From: Atribacteria bacterium SCGC AAA255-G05
Lineage (GTDB): Bacteria > Atribacterota > Phoenicimicrobiia > Phoenicimicrobiales > Phoenicimicrobiaceae
DNA: 20,156 nt
Assembly: GCA_000405605.1 (NCBI GenBank)
Contig: ASPA01000039.1
Location: 1-20,156 of the forward strand
Direction: 5' to 3'
The notes beneath the pieces were generated by a model. The model was not told the origin of the DNA, did no database searches, and saw only the letters and a list, made by a program, of their open reading frames with translations. Position 1 is the first letter of the stretch; the number at the start of each line of letters is the position of its first letter. A program made the translations under genes and the position numbers. This document shows positions 1-7,991 of this stretch, piece after piece.

Positions 1-102
1 ACCTTACTTAAATTGATAGATAAGAAGAAAATAAAGAAATCTGTAGAGTTTGAAACTGAGCTTATTGAACGGGATTCAGTAAGAAGATTAAAGACGAAGT
101 AG
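1..102 (+). CDS. C-terminal tail of a LacI-family transcriptional regulator (partial)
   Basis: The window opens inside a reading frame that ends with TAG at 100-102 and encodes 33 residues. The end, with ETELIERDSVRR before the stop, resembles the closing strand of LacI/GalR-family regulators, where a phrase such as 'ELIVRESV' is common. The DNA-binding and most of the sugar-binding parts lie outside the window. A LacI-type regulator next to a sugar ABC operon fits local control of the genes that follow. The assignment rests on a short tail and on context, so it is moderate only. Confidence 0.5.
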   Translation, partial: TLLKLIDKKKIKKSVEFETELIERDSVRRLKTK

Positions 103-362
103 ATCAAAATATATTAAGATGGATGAGTACATTAATAGAAGCCGAAACACTTAAAATAAATAATGAAACTAATAAATTAGCAAGTTTTAAAATATTATAT
201 GCAGTTATTTTTTATAAATGAAGTTCTGTTTTAAAGAGGAGGTGGTAAATGAATACTTTCCTTTGATTCTGTTAAAATAGAGAATGAAAATAAGGAGGTT
301 CTGGAGTATCAATTTGTAACCACATCTTGAAGCCAGGACATCAGCTTAAATTCTGGAGGTGA
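103..362 (+). pseudogene. Decayed, unidentified coding remnants between regulator and transporter
   Basis: No intact gene is visible here. A 32-codon open stretch with ATG at 123 ends at 221 and has no good ribosome binding site. A strong GGAGG site at about 238-244 precedes ATG 249, but that frame stops after five codons. A neighbouring frame then reads protein-like (FDSVKIENENKEVLEYQF) until TGA near 330, and a third frame continues for a few residues. This pattern of a good ribosome site followed by shifted frames suggests a broken small gene. I do not recognise the protein. Confidence 0.35.
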
Positions 363-420
363 TTGACAACGAATAAATAACTTATTTTTAGCCTTAATTT
401 ATCAAAAATTAAAAAAGGAG
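363..420 (+). promoter_or_regulatory. Possible promoter and operator-like dyad ahead of the ABC operon
   Basis: A perfect -35 hexamer TTGACA lies at 363-368. The -10 is weak: TATTTT at 383-388 gives a short spacer of 14. A short dyad, AAATAA-C-TTATTT at 375-387, lies just downstream of the -35 box, where a repressor could block polymerase. The AT-rich composition makes chance palindromes likely, so the operator reading is tentative. The ribosome site AAGGAG at 415-420 belongs to the next gene. Confidence 0.3.
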
Positions 421-429
421 TTGATTATT

Positions 430-1716
430 TTGAAAAGAGGTATGATTGAAATTATTTTGATCGTGTCTTTGATAATGATGTTGTTTGCAGGTGCAGTAGC
501 GGCTGAACAGAAAACAACTATTGTTTTTCTTACATATCAAAATATTGTAAAAAATTTGGAAAAAGTCGTAGAGGAATTTGAGAGTACACATCCAAATATT
601 GTCGTAAAAATTAATGGTTATCCTTTTGAACAAATGTTTGAAGTAATCGAAACAAAAATGCAGGTAAACAGTGACGAAATAGATATATTGAATGTAGATG
701 CCCCATTAGTCGCAAATTATAGTATTAAAGATTATCTGGAACCTTTGGATAAATATTTTAATTCTGAGGAAAAAGGTGAATTTGTAGATGCAGCATTAAA
801 TGGTGGAAGCTTTGATGGGAAGTTCATGGCAGCACCTTTAAATTCTTCCAGTGTTGGAATGTATATCAATGTAGATCTCTTTAAAAAATATGGAGTAGAA
901 ATCCCGTCTAAAGATCCCGCAAAAAGATGGACGTGGAAAAAGGTTGTTGATGCAGCACAAAAGCTAACAGTAGATACAAATAACGATGGACAGACTGATA
1001 TATGGGGATTAGCATTTGACCAGTTTAGCAGGCCATATCAGATGCTGCCATTGGCTCAGTCCTTAGGTGGCAGCGGTGTAAGTCCCGATGGATTTAAATC
1101 CACTGGTTATATTACAGAGGAACCCTGGATACAAGCAGCTCAATTCTATCAGGACTTATTTAATAAATATAAAATAAGTCCTCTTGGGATGGGACCTTTT
1201 CAGTCACCTGAATTATTTAAAGCGGGTAAACTAGCAATAATCTTAACAGGGCCTTGGCATATTGGTAATTTCAATAGCGTTAGTAACCTAAACTGGATTT
1301 ATGCACCACATCCCTATTTTGAAGAAGGGGAACCTGTAACTCCTACTGGTAGCTGGCATATTGGAATAAGCAAATATAGTAAACACAAAGAAGCCGCCGC
1401 GGAATTTGTTAAATTTTTGACTCTAAAAGAGGGAAATCTAATTTATTACAAACACGATAGAAATCTATCCGCGAATAAACATACCCTGGCATATGCAAAA
1501 CAAGAAGCAGAAGAAATTGGCGATGATACCGTTCTATTAGTTCTTTTTGAGTCGGAAAATACAGCAAAGATACGCCCAAAAACTCCTGGATATTTAGAAT
1601 GGGAGAAAATAATTACTAGAGCCTTTGAGGATATTCGTAATGGGGGTAATCCAGAGGATGTATTAAAAGAAGCAGCTCAAGAAATTGACCGTGTTTTAGA
1701 AAAATATACACAATAA
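430..1716 (+). CDS. Extracellular solute-binding protein of a sugar-type ABC transporter (family 1)
   Basis: This is the periplasmic receptor of a carbohydrate-type (CUT1) ABC importer. I choose TTG at 430 because AAGGAG at 415-420 is nine bases upstream. A TTG at 421 in the same frame would abut the ribosome site, and ATG 442 lacks a usable one. The first roughly 25 residues form a signal peptide with a hydrophobic core and an Ala-rich cut site (AGAVAAEQ). There is no lipobox cysteine, so the protein should be soluble in a periplasm. Family features include the early 'EEFESTHPNI' segment, the DTNNDGQTDIWG loop typical of family 1 binding proteins, and 'LTGPWHIGNF' near the middle. The length of about 428 residues is normal. 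It heads the operon and is followed by a strong stem-loop and then the permeases. The substrate is inferred from neighbours only (a ribosyl or nucleoside-like compound). Confidence 0.9.
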   Translation: MKRGMIEIILIVSLIMMLFAGAVAAEQKTTIVFLTYQNIVKNLEKVVEEFESTHPNIVVKINGYPFEQMFEVIETKMQVNSDEIDILNVDAPLVANYSIKDYLEPLDKYFNSEEKGEFVDAALNGGSFDGKFMAAPLNSSSVGMYINVDLFKKYGVEIPSKDPAKRWTWKKVVDAAQKLTVDTNNDGQTDIWGLAFDQFSRPYQMLPLAQSLGGSGVSPDGFKSTGYITEEPWIQAAQFYQDLFNKYKISPLGMGPFQSPELFKAGKLAIILTGPWHIGNFNSVSNLNWIYAPHPYFEEGEPVTPTGSWHIGISKYSKHKEAAAEFVKFLTLKEGNLIYYKHDRNLSANKHTLAYAKQEAEEIGDDTVLLVLFESENTAKIRPKTPGYLEWEKIITRAFEDIRNGGNPEDVLKEAAQEIDRVLEKYTQ

Positions 1717-1731
1717 TGTATGTAAGTTAAA

Positions 1732-1770
1732 AATTTGAGATGGGAAATATTATATTTCCCATCTCAAATT
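1732..1770 (+). promoter_or_regulatory. Perfect intra-operon stem-loop after the binding-protein gene
   Basis: The 16-base arm 1732-1747 is exactly complementary to 1755-1770, and two further pairs leave a three-base loop. No continuous T run follows, so full termination is unlikely. In many sugar ABC operons a stable hairpin between receptor and permease protects the upstream mRNA or partly stops transcription, giving more receptor than permease. I infer that role here. Confidence 0.75.
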
Positions 1771-1899
1771 CGCTGTTTCTATTATATTTTTATGTCTGCC
1801 TTTTATTTTCAATTACTTTTGATCAACTATTTAAATAGAGTTGGTTAAAATGAATTTAATTAATGATTTTACTTATGTATTTTACTAGGAGTAATTTGT

Positions 1900-2757
1900 A
1901 TGAAGACAAAGTGGTATATCATTTTTATATTTTTATTTCCTGCTTTAGTGATTTTATTTTTTTTTAAGGTTTATCCTCTCTTTTATGCAGCAATAAGAAG
2001 CTTATATTCGTATTCCTTTATTAAACATACACTCAATTTTGTAGGACTTATAAATTATATAAAACTGTTTAGTGATCCGGTATTTTTAGATTCCTTAAAG
2101 ATGACTTTGAAATTCAATTTAATAGTAAATCCGCTACAAGTAATTATGGCAACATTAATTGCAGTTTTACTAAATCAGCGTGTAAAAGGAATTAATACTT
2201 TCAGGACATTATTTTATTTACCGGTAGCAATTTCAGTTCCAATAGCTTCAGTTATTTGGGGACTACTGCTAAAGCCTAATGGATTTATAAATGGTATATT
2301 ATCATTAGCTGAAATACCCAAACAATTATTTCTTATCAGTCAAACGCAAGCATTGTACTGCATTATTTTAATTGTTAGTTGGATTGGATTTAGTTATTGG
2401 ATGATCTTTATTCTCGCGGCATTGCAGGAAATACCCTTACAAATTTATGAGTCGGCATGTATAGATGGCGCTTCACCGTTACAGATGTTTATATATGTGA
2501 CTTTACCTTTACTAAAAAAAGCTATCGTTTTTATTGCAGTTGGTGCAACAACTGCAAATTTCCTTATGTTTGCTCCAGTATATACCTTGACTCAGGGTGG
2601 ACCTTCCAGGTCAACTCATTTACTTATGTATGAAGCATACGAAAGTGCTTTTTCATATTCAGACGTTGGCCGATCAAATGCTATTGTTGTGATGTTAATT
2701 ATGATTATTTTAATAGTTGTTGGAATACAGTTGAGAGCATTAAGAACCGAAGATTAA
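1900..2757 (+). CDS. ABC sugar transporter permease, MalF/UgpA type
   Basis: This is an inner-membrane subunit that forms half of the transport channel with the next gene's product. It is 285 residues with about six membrane segments, beginning with a long hydrophobic stretch at residues 6-30. The cytoplasmic EAA loop, which docks the ATPase, spans about residues 177-208 and contains ESACIDGAS followed by LPLLKK. The start ATG is preceded by AGGAG at a good distance. A gap of 183 bases with the stem-loop separates it from the receptor, and 21 bases separate it from the second permease. No ATPase gene lies nearby, so a shared MsmX/MalK-like ATPase is expected elsewhere. Confidence 0.9.
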   Translation: MKTKWYIIFIFLFPALVILFFFKVYPLFYAAIRSLYSYSFIKHTLNFVGLINYIKLFSDPVFLDSLKMTLKFNLIVNPLQVIMATLIAVLLNQRVKGINTFRTLFYLPVAISVPIASVIWGLLLKPNGFINGILSLAEIPKQLFLISQTQALYCIILIVSWIGFSYWMIFILAALQEIPLQIYESACIDGASPLQMFIYVTLPLLKKAIVFIAVGATTANFLMFAPVYTLTQGGPSRSTHLLMYEAYESAFSYSDVGRSNAIVVMLIMIILIVVGIQLRALRTED

Positions 2758-2778
2758 ATTATAGGAGGAGATGTTTAC

Positions 2779-3624
2779 ATGTTAGGGGAAAAGGGATTTA
2801 ATAGTCAAATTACCACATACGCTTTATTATTTATTTACTCTTTGTTTATTTTAGCTCCGGTTTATGTTGTATTAGTATCTTCTTTTAGAACATCGGAAGA
2901 TGTATTTAAATATATGACTCCCTTTACTTGGCGCACTCTAATTCCAACGAAACTTACTTTTGTTGCATATGTTGATATTTTTAAGGAAATTAATTTTGGG
3001 AGAGCTTTATTCAACAGTTTTTTTATTTCAATTATGAGTGTTTTTGGTGGACTTGTAGTAAATAGCATGGCAGGTTTTGCTTTTGCGCATTTTAGGTTTA
3101 AAGGTAGGGATATATTATTTGTCATAGTTCTCGTTACATTTATGATTCCATTCGAGTCAATTGCAATACCTCTTTATAACTTTATTCGGCAACTTGGATT
3201 AGTCAATACTTATACAGGCTTAATCTTGCCAAGCATAGCCAATGGAATGATAATTTTCCTTTTCAGACAGTTTTTTAAAGGATTCCCAAAAGCATTATTT
3301 GAATCTGCTCGTATTGATGGTGCTTCCTGGTTCACAATTTTTTATAAAATAGTACTTCCAATTTCAAAACCAGTTATTGTTAGTGCAAGTATATTGATGT
3401 TAATATTAAGATGGAATGAATTTTTTTACCCATTACTAGTTGGTAATAGTCCTGAATATAGAGTGGTGCAAGTTGCAATATCTAATTTCTTCACACAGTA
3501 TCAAACTAAATGGAATTTGTTATTTGCCGGAGTTATTCTGGCAGCTATAATACCCATACTGATTCTTTTACCGCTACAGCGTTTTTTTGTTCAAGCTGTC
3601 ACAGGAACTGGTATAAAAGAATAA
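2779..3624 (+). CDS. ABC sugar transporter permease, MalG/UgpE type
   Basis: This is the second channel subunit of the importer, 281 residues with about six membrane segments. The EAA loop lies around residues 170-200, with ESARIDGAS from residue 175 and then LPISKP, the usual pattern of MalG-type subunits. The ribosome site AGGAGG is just upstream of the ATG. It is translated right after the MalF-type subunit and 30 bases before the ADP-ribosylglycohydrolase gene, so uptake and catabolism are very likely on one transcript. Confidence 0.9.
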   Translation: MLGEKGFNSQITTYALLFIYSLFILAPVYVVLVSSFRTSEDVFKYMTPFTWRTLIPTKLTFVAYVDIFKEINFGRALFNSFFISIMSVFGGLVVNSMAGFAFAHFRFKGRDILFVIVLVTFMIPFESIAIPLYNFIRQLGLVNTYTGLILPSIANGMIIFLFRQFFKGFPKALFESARIDGASWFTIFYKIVLPISKPVIVSASILMLILRWNEFFYPLLVGNSPEYRVVQVAISNFFTQYQTKWNLLFAGVILAAIIPILILLPLQRFFVQAVTGTGIKE

Positions 3625-3654
3625 ATAATTATTTAAAGGAGGTATCGAGGATAA

Positions 3655-5019
3655 ATGGGTACAATCGAATGGTTATCGCTTTCCCAAATTATGCTGGATG
3701 AAATATTTCAGTCTTATCAAGAGGGCAAAGATATAAAAATTATTGAGATTAAACAATTGCTAAAACAATTTTTAGCTGAAAATGAAGGGAAACAAAAAGA
3801 AGAAAAATTAAAAAGTTTATATGAGGAGATTATTAATTCCAAAGTTCGTAAAGATTACGGGTACTATGAACCAAATGATTATGTGAAAATAAAAAATAAT
3901 AGTAGTGAAAATGTCTTTAACCACAAACTTAATCCTATACTACTTGAAGATGATGAATTATTGGACCATATATACGGAGGATGGCTAGGAAGATGTGCTG
4001 GTTGTTTATTAGGAAAACCTGTTGAAGGCATGTCTTTTGAGCAAATTAAGGAATTAAATAAATGGAAGAATAATTGGCCAATTAAATATTACATATCTAA
4101 AAAAAACGGGTTGCCAACAAATTTTAATATGGACGAAGAGCAGGTTAAAAGATATAAGACAGGTGTTTTTGAAAATGTACTTGAAAAAAACAGTATGTTA
4201 CGTGATGATGATATTGATTATACGATAATTGGTCTCAGGGTACTGGAAAGGTACGGTAAGGAATTTACATCGATTGATATTGGAATGACCTGGCTTGAAT
4301 ATCTTCCACTTTTTTTAACATATACAGCTGAGAGAGTTGCTTATAAGAACTTAATCAATGGTATTAACCCACCTGAGACAGCATTTTATTACAATCCTTA
4401 TCGTGAATGGATTGGAGCACAAATTCGTGGTGATATATGGGGATATGTAAATCCTGCTAATTTAGAAAAAGCGACTGAGTTTGCTTACAGAGATGCAATT
4501 ATTTCTCATCAGAAAAATGGAATTTATGGAGAACTGTTCGTTTCTGCTGCAATTGCAGCTTCGTTTGGAACTTCTGATATAAGTACAGTTATTAAACTTG
4601 CACTTTCTAGAGTACCTGCAAAATCAAGGTTATATGAAACAATCAAAAATGTTATGAAGTGGAGTAAAAACAATTCGGACTGGCGAGATACATTTCAATG
4701 CATAAGAGAAAAATATAGTGATTATAATTGGTTTCACGTAATACCAAATGCAGCCATAGTGGTTATGGCTCTGATTTACGGAGAAGGTGATTTTAGTAAA
4801 TCTATTACAATCGCAGTTATGGCGGGCTTGGATACAGATTGTAATGGAGCTACAGTTGGTTCCATTCTTGGTATAATAACAGGTGCATCCAGACTTCCAA
4901 GCAAATGGATAAATCCAATGAATGATCAAGTAAGTTCTGCATTGGCAGGCATGACAGAGTTAAATATCTCTGATCTTGCTACAAGGACATTAAGTATTAT
5001 AAAAAATAAAAGGGGATGA
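3655..5019 (+). CDS. ADP-ribosylglycohydrolase (DraG/ARH) family protein with N-terminal extension
   Basis: Members of this family cleave N- or O-glycosidic bonds to ADP-ribose or related ribosyl groups using a two-metal site. The 454-residue protein shows the family hallmarks: GGWLGRCAGCLLGKPVEG from residue 108, an acidic metal motif DDDIDYT at residues 184-190, and DTDCNGAT at residues 393-400, equivalent to the DTDxN metal-binding segment. About 100 residues precede the catalytic domain. They are mostly charged and helical and are not part of the usual core. The start is supported by AAAGGAGGT at 3636-3644. The gene ends four bases before the nucleoside hydrolase start, so the two are probably translationally linked. 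Placement after a sugar importer suggests a catabolic enzyme acting on an imported ribosyl compound rather than a regulator of protein ADP-ribosylation. That is inference. Confidence 0.85.
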   Translation: MGTIEWLSLSQIMLDEIFQSYQEGKDIKIIEIKQLLKQFLAENEGKQKEEKLKSLYEEIINSKVRKDYGYYEPNDYVKIKNNSSENVFNHKLNPILLEDDELLDHIYGGWLGRCAGCLLGKPVEGMSFEQIKELNKWKNNWPIKYYISKKNGLPTNFNMDEEQVKRYKTGVFENVLEKNSMLRDDDIDYTIIGLRVLERYGKEFTSIDIGMTWLEYLPLFLTYTAERVAYKNLINGINPPETAFYYNPYREWIGAQIRGDIWGYVNPANLEKATEFAYRDAIISHQKNGIYGELFVSAAIAASFGTSDISTVIKLALSRVPAKSRLYETIKNVMKWSKNNSDWRDTFQCIREKYSDYNWFHVIPNAAIVVMALIYGEGDFSKSITIAVMAGLDTDCNGATVGSILGIITGASRLPSKWINPMNDQVSSALAGMTELNISDLATRTLSIIKNKRG

Positions 5020-5023
5020 AAAT

Positions 5024-6001
5024 ATGAAGAAAATAATTCTTGACACGGATCCAGGTATTGGAGCTTTAGGGGCTGACATTGATGATGGATTAGCAATAGT
5101 AATGGCTTTGAATTCAGATAAAATTGAGACGCTGGGAATAACCATAGTAAACGGGAATGTAACAGCCGAACAGGGTACAATAAATGCACTTAATTTATTA
5201 GAAGTTATGAATAGACCTGAAATAAATGTTTATCCGGGAGCTAAAAATCCAATAATTCAGGAAATGGAGGAAATCAGAAATACTTTTTCTAAAATCCTTG
5301 AGCGTTCTGGATGGAAAAAGGGAGCTCCGATTTCAAACAGTACAATTAATTTGAAACCCCAAAGCAAACATGCGGTTGATTTTATAATTGAACAAGCGAA
5401 AAAATATCCTAAGGAAATAACTATGGTGTGTATTGGTCCTTTAACTAATCTTGCTTTGGCGATAAGAAAAGAGCCTTCATTGCCCGCACTGTTAAAGGAA
5501 ACTGTTATTATGGGAGGGGGATGGACACAACCGTTGGATTGTTACACCTCTGTTGCTGAATTCAATATGTATTGTGATCCCGAAGCAGCGAAAATAGTTT
5601 TTCATTCTGGAATGCCTTTATATATGACTGGTTTTGAGACATCCAAAAAATCAATGTTAAAAAGGGAACATCTTGATATTATTAGGAAGGCTGATACACC
5701 TGTAAGTAGACTTATTGTAGAAGCGGCAGAACCCTGGCTGAAGTTTATGAAGGCAGCTTTTGGAATAGATTACTGTTATTTGCCCGATCCGCAGGCAATC
5801 GCGCTCTTAATAAATGAAGATATATTCACTCTAAAGGATATGTATGTAGATATTGAAACTAAAGGAGAGTTAACTCGTGGAATGACGGTCGCCGATAGAA
5901 ATGAAGCATTAAAAGAATGTAAATTCGCACCAAATGTAAAAGTATGCACACACATTGATAATGAACGTTTTATGGATCTCTTCTTAAGCCTTCTTAAGTA
6001 A
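5024..6001 (+). CDS. Nucleoside hydrolase (inosine-uridine preferring family)
   Basis: The enzyme hydrolyses the N-glycosidic bond of a ribonucleoside to give free base and ribose, using a calcium bound by clustered aspartates. The 325-residue protein begins DTDPG at residues 7-11, and the usual DD follows later, at residues 20-21, after a short insertion. This spacing occurs in a known subfamily. Further family signs are MGGGW, the EFN motif with N181 followed by CDPEA, and D255 in LPDPQAIAL. At that site the frequent histidine before the aspartate is replaced by proline, which may tune substrate choice. There is no signal peptide, so it is cytoplasmic. It follows the ADP-ribosylglycohydrolase by four bases and precedes a ruined ribokinase-like gene that would have phosphorylated released ribose. 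Confidence 0.9.
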   Translation: MKKIILDTDPGIGALGADIDDGLAIVMALNSDKIETLGITIVNGNVTAEQGTINALNLLEVMNRPEINVYPGAKNPIIQEMEEIRNTFSKILERSGWKKGAPISNSTINLKPQSKHAVDFIIEQAKKYPKEITMVCIGPLTNLALAIRKEPSLPALLKETVIMGGGWTQPLDCYTSVAEFNMYCDPEAAKIVFHSGMPLYMTGFETSKKSMLKREHLDIIRKADTPVSRLIVEAAEPWLKFMKAAFGIDYCYLPDPQAIALLINEDIFTLKDMYVDIETKGELTRGMTVADRNEALKECKFAPNVKVCTHIDNERFMDLFLSLLK

Positions 6002-6052
6002 CTTATATTTTAAGAAACAATAAAATACATTTTTAGGGGAGTCTATCTGATT

Positions 6053-6554
6053 GTGAACCCTGATGTTTCAGTTGTTGGTAATATTAACATGGATTTTGTT
6101 TTTGAAGTAAATTATTTTCTTATACCAGGTAAGATAATGAAATTTTGTAATTTTAAAAGATGTTCTAGCGGGAAAGGTGTAATCAGGCATTAGTAGCATT
6201 GACATTAGGTACTGGCCTTTTCCGAACTTTTAATGTACAGGTTATTAGGGAAAATATATATGTAAAACGATTAACAAATATATTAGAAAAGACAAAAGTA
6301 AAAAAGTAAATATGAAGCCAGTTGAGATTCGAGAATGTTCTACCGGTCTCGCTTTTATTGTGGTAAAGTAGATTTGAAAACGGTGGTAAAAAAACTCTTT
6401 AATAAAGAATTTAAATCTATAGTTTTAAAAAAGGGAAAATGGTTCAGAATATATATACTAAAAGCATACAATCTGCCCTTCCTTCGATGTAAAATCTGTT
6501 GATAGTACAGGTGCTAGTGATGTTTTAATGGAGCTTTAGCAGTTGCATCATTAG
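6053..6554 (+). pseudogene. Frameshifted PfkB/ribokinase-family sugar kinase
   Basis: AGGGGAG at about 6035-6041 and GTG 6053 open a frame reading VVGNINMDFVFEV, the classic PfkB N-terminus, then SSGKG in place of GGKG. It stops at 6191-6193. Other frames continue the family in order: NQALVALTLGTG just after, MKPVEIRECSTGLAFIVV near 6311, KSIVLKKGKW near 6413, and VDSTGASD (the catalytic DTTGAGD region) near 6498, then ALAVASLE. Several separate frameshifts and at least two stops mean no working product. By position it probably phosphorylated ribose or a related sugar released by the two hydrolases. Confidence 0.85.
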
Positions 6555-7523
6555 AGAAAAAAACATGTAACGGATTATTCAAATGCTAGTCGAACGCAAT
6601 TATTTAATATAAAAGAATTAAAATGGGACGAAGAGTTATTACAAATATTTACTATACCAAAAACTATGACTCCCAATGTTAAATATTCAGATGAGATATT
6701 TGGTTATACAACCCTAAACGGAATATTGGAAAAGGGAATACCAATAGCTGGTATCATGGGTGATTCCCATGCCGCATTGTTTGGACAAAACTGCTTTGAA
6801 AAAGGTATGGCCAAGACAACTTATGGCACTGGGTCTTCTGTTATGATGAATATAGGTAAAAATTTATTACATTCAAATAGTGGGCTTGTAACTTCCATAG
6901 CCTGGGGGATGGATAATCACATAGAATATGTATTTGAGGGTAATATAAATTGTACTGGAGCAACCATTAAATGGCTTGTAGAGGATTTAGAGTTAATTCC
7001 TAATTCAAAGATAGCTGGAAAGATAGCCGCTTCTATAGATAGTAATGGAGGGGTATATTTAGTTCCGGTATTTGTAGGTTTAAGTGCCCCATACTGGGAC
7101 AGTGAGGCTAAAGCCTCCATTATGGGTATTAGCAGAGGGACAAAAAAAGCTTATATCGTAAGAGCTGCAGAGGAATCAATAGCTTACCAGATAAAGGATA
7201 TATTGGATTTAATGGTGATGGAATCAGGAGTTAAACTTAAGGAATTACGTGTTGACGGAGGACCGACAAGAGATAACTTTTTAATGCAGTTTCAGGCTAA
7301 TATACTGAATGTAGCTGTTGTTCGTAATAAAATAGAAGAATTATCCGCTATAGGTTCTGCTTTTATGGCAGGACTTGCAATAGGGTTTTGGAATAGTAAG
7401 GAGGAAATAGAAGCATTAAGAGCTCCTGATATAATCTTCAATTGTAAAATGGATAATAAAGAGCGAGATAAATTGTACAAGGGTTGGAAAGAAGCAGTAA
7501 GAAGGACTTTGTTTAATTATTAA
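6555..7523 (+). pseudogene. N-terminally truncated FGGY (glycerol-kinase-like) carbohydrate kinase
   Basis: The frame is open from 6555 and matches FGGY kinases from VTDYSNASRT onward, a sequence found about 190 residues into glycerol kinase. It continues through GDSHAALFG, TYGTGSSVMMN, the FEGNINCTGATIKWL segment and DGGPTRDNFLMQFQ to a normal C-terminus. The whole N-terminal actin-like lobe is missing. The first ATG in frame (6666) has no ribosome site and lies inside the domain. The 5' edge joins directly to the end of the PfkB remnant. FGGY kinases need both lobes to bind sugar and ATP, so I call it inactive. The surviving 3' part has no internal stops, so the truncation may be recent. 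Confidence 0.8.
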
Positions 7524-7991
7524 ATATTAAATTTTCCCATTTTTTAATTTTTTCTTTAAAAACTAGTTATAAATTATGTCTTTTTACTCTTACTATTTTT
7601 CAGTAATGCATTTTGTTTTTTAAATAACAAAGTTGTAGCAAGTTTTTAATATTCGCTATTTATATATTTTACATAACAATTAGAGAAAATTTACAGTGAA
7701 TCAGGGGACGGTTCTTTGAATCATTTTTGAAACAAAGGGCCGTCCCCTAAAAACAAAAAAAATCAAAAGAATTCCTTAAATTCAATTTTATTAAATTCTG
7801 AAACCATAATTTATCTCTTCTTTTTATTCTTCATCTTACATTCTACATCTAATTTTTATTTTTTAAAATTACAGAATAAAACAACTTAAAAATTTGCTCA
7901 TATTTTTATTTCTGTAAAAAGAGGATTTTTAAAAATTATGTGGTATAAATATATAAGACATCTTTAAAGAAAAAGGAAATGAGACGGATTA
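7524..7991 (+). other. AT-rich intergenic region with one palindromic repeat
   Basis: About 470 bases without a gene. The only clear structure is the imperfect palindrome at 7703-7748, listed separately. The rest is T- and A-rich sequence. A TATAAA at 7944-7949 could be a -10 box for the diguanylate cyclase gene, but I see no matching -35. AAAGGAAATGAG just before ATG 7992 is a modest ribosome site. Confidence 0.5.
7703..7748. repeat. REP-like palindrome, complete copy
   Basis: AGGGGACGGTTCTTTG at 7703-7718 pairs with CAAAGGGCCGTCCCCT at 7733-7748. All 16 positions can pair in RNA: 14 as Watson-Crick pairs and two as G-U. The loop is 14 bases. The 'GGGGACGGTTCTTTG' type is, to my knowledge, a recurrent intergenic element in several low-GC anaerobes, related in style to REP sequences mobilised by IS200/Y1-type transposases. 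No such gene is present here. A degenerate second copy lies at 16298-16329. Confidence 0.7.

Noticed and set aside
1822..1860. Short AT-rich inverted repeat (CAACTATTTAAATAGAGTTG) before the first permease
   Set aside because: The pairing needs a bulge or mismatch and such repeats are expected by chance in AT-rich DNA.
6666..7523. A complete small kinase gene starting at ATG 6666
   Set aside because: There is no ribosome site, the ATG is inside the domain, and in-frame homology extends upstream to about 6567. It is a truncated FGGY kinase.
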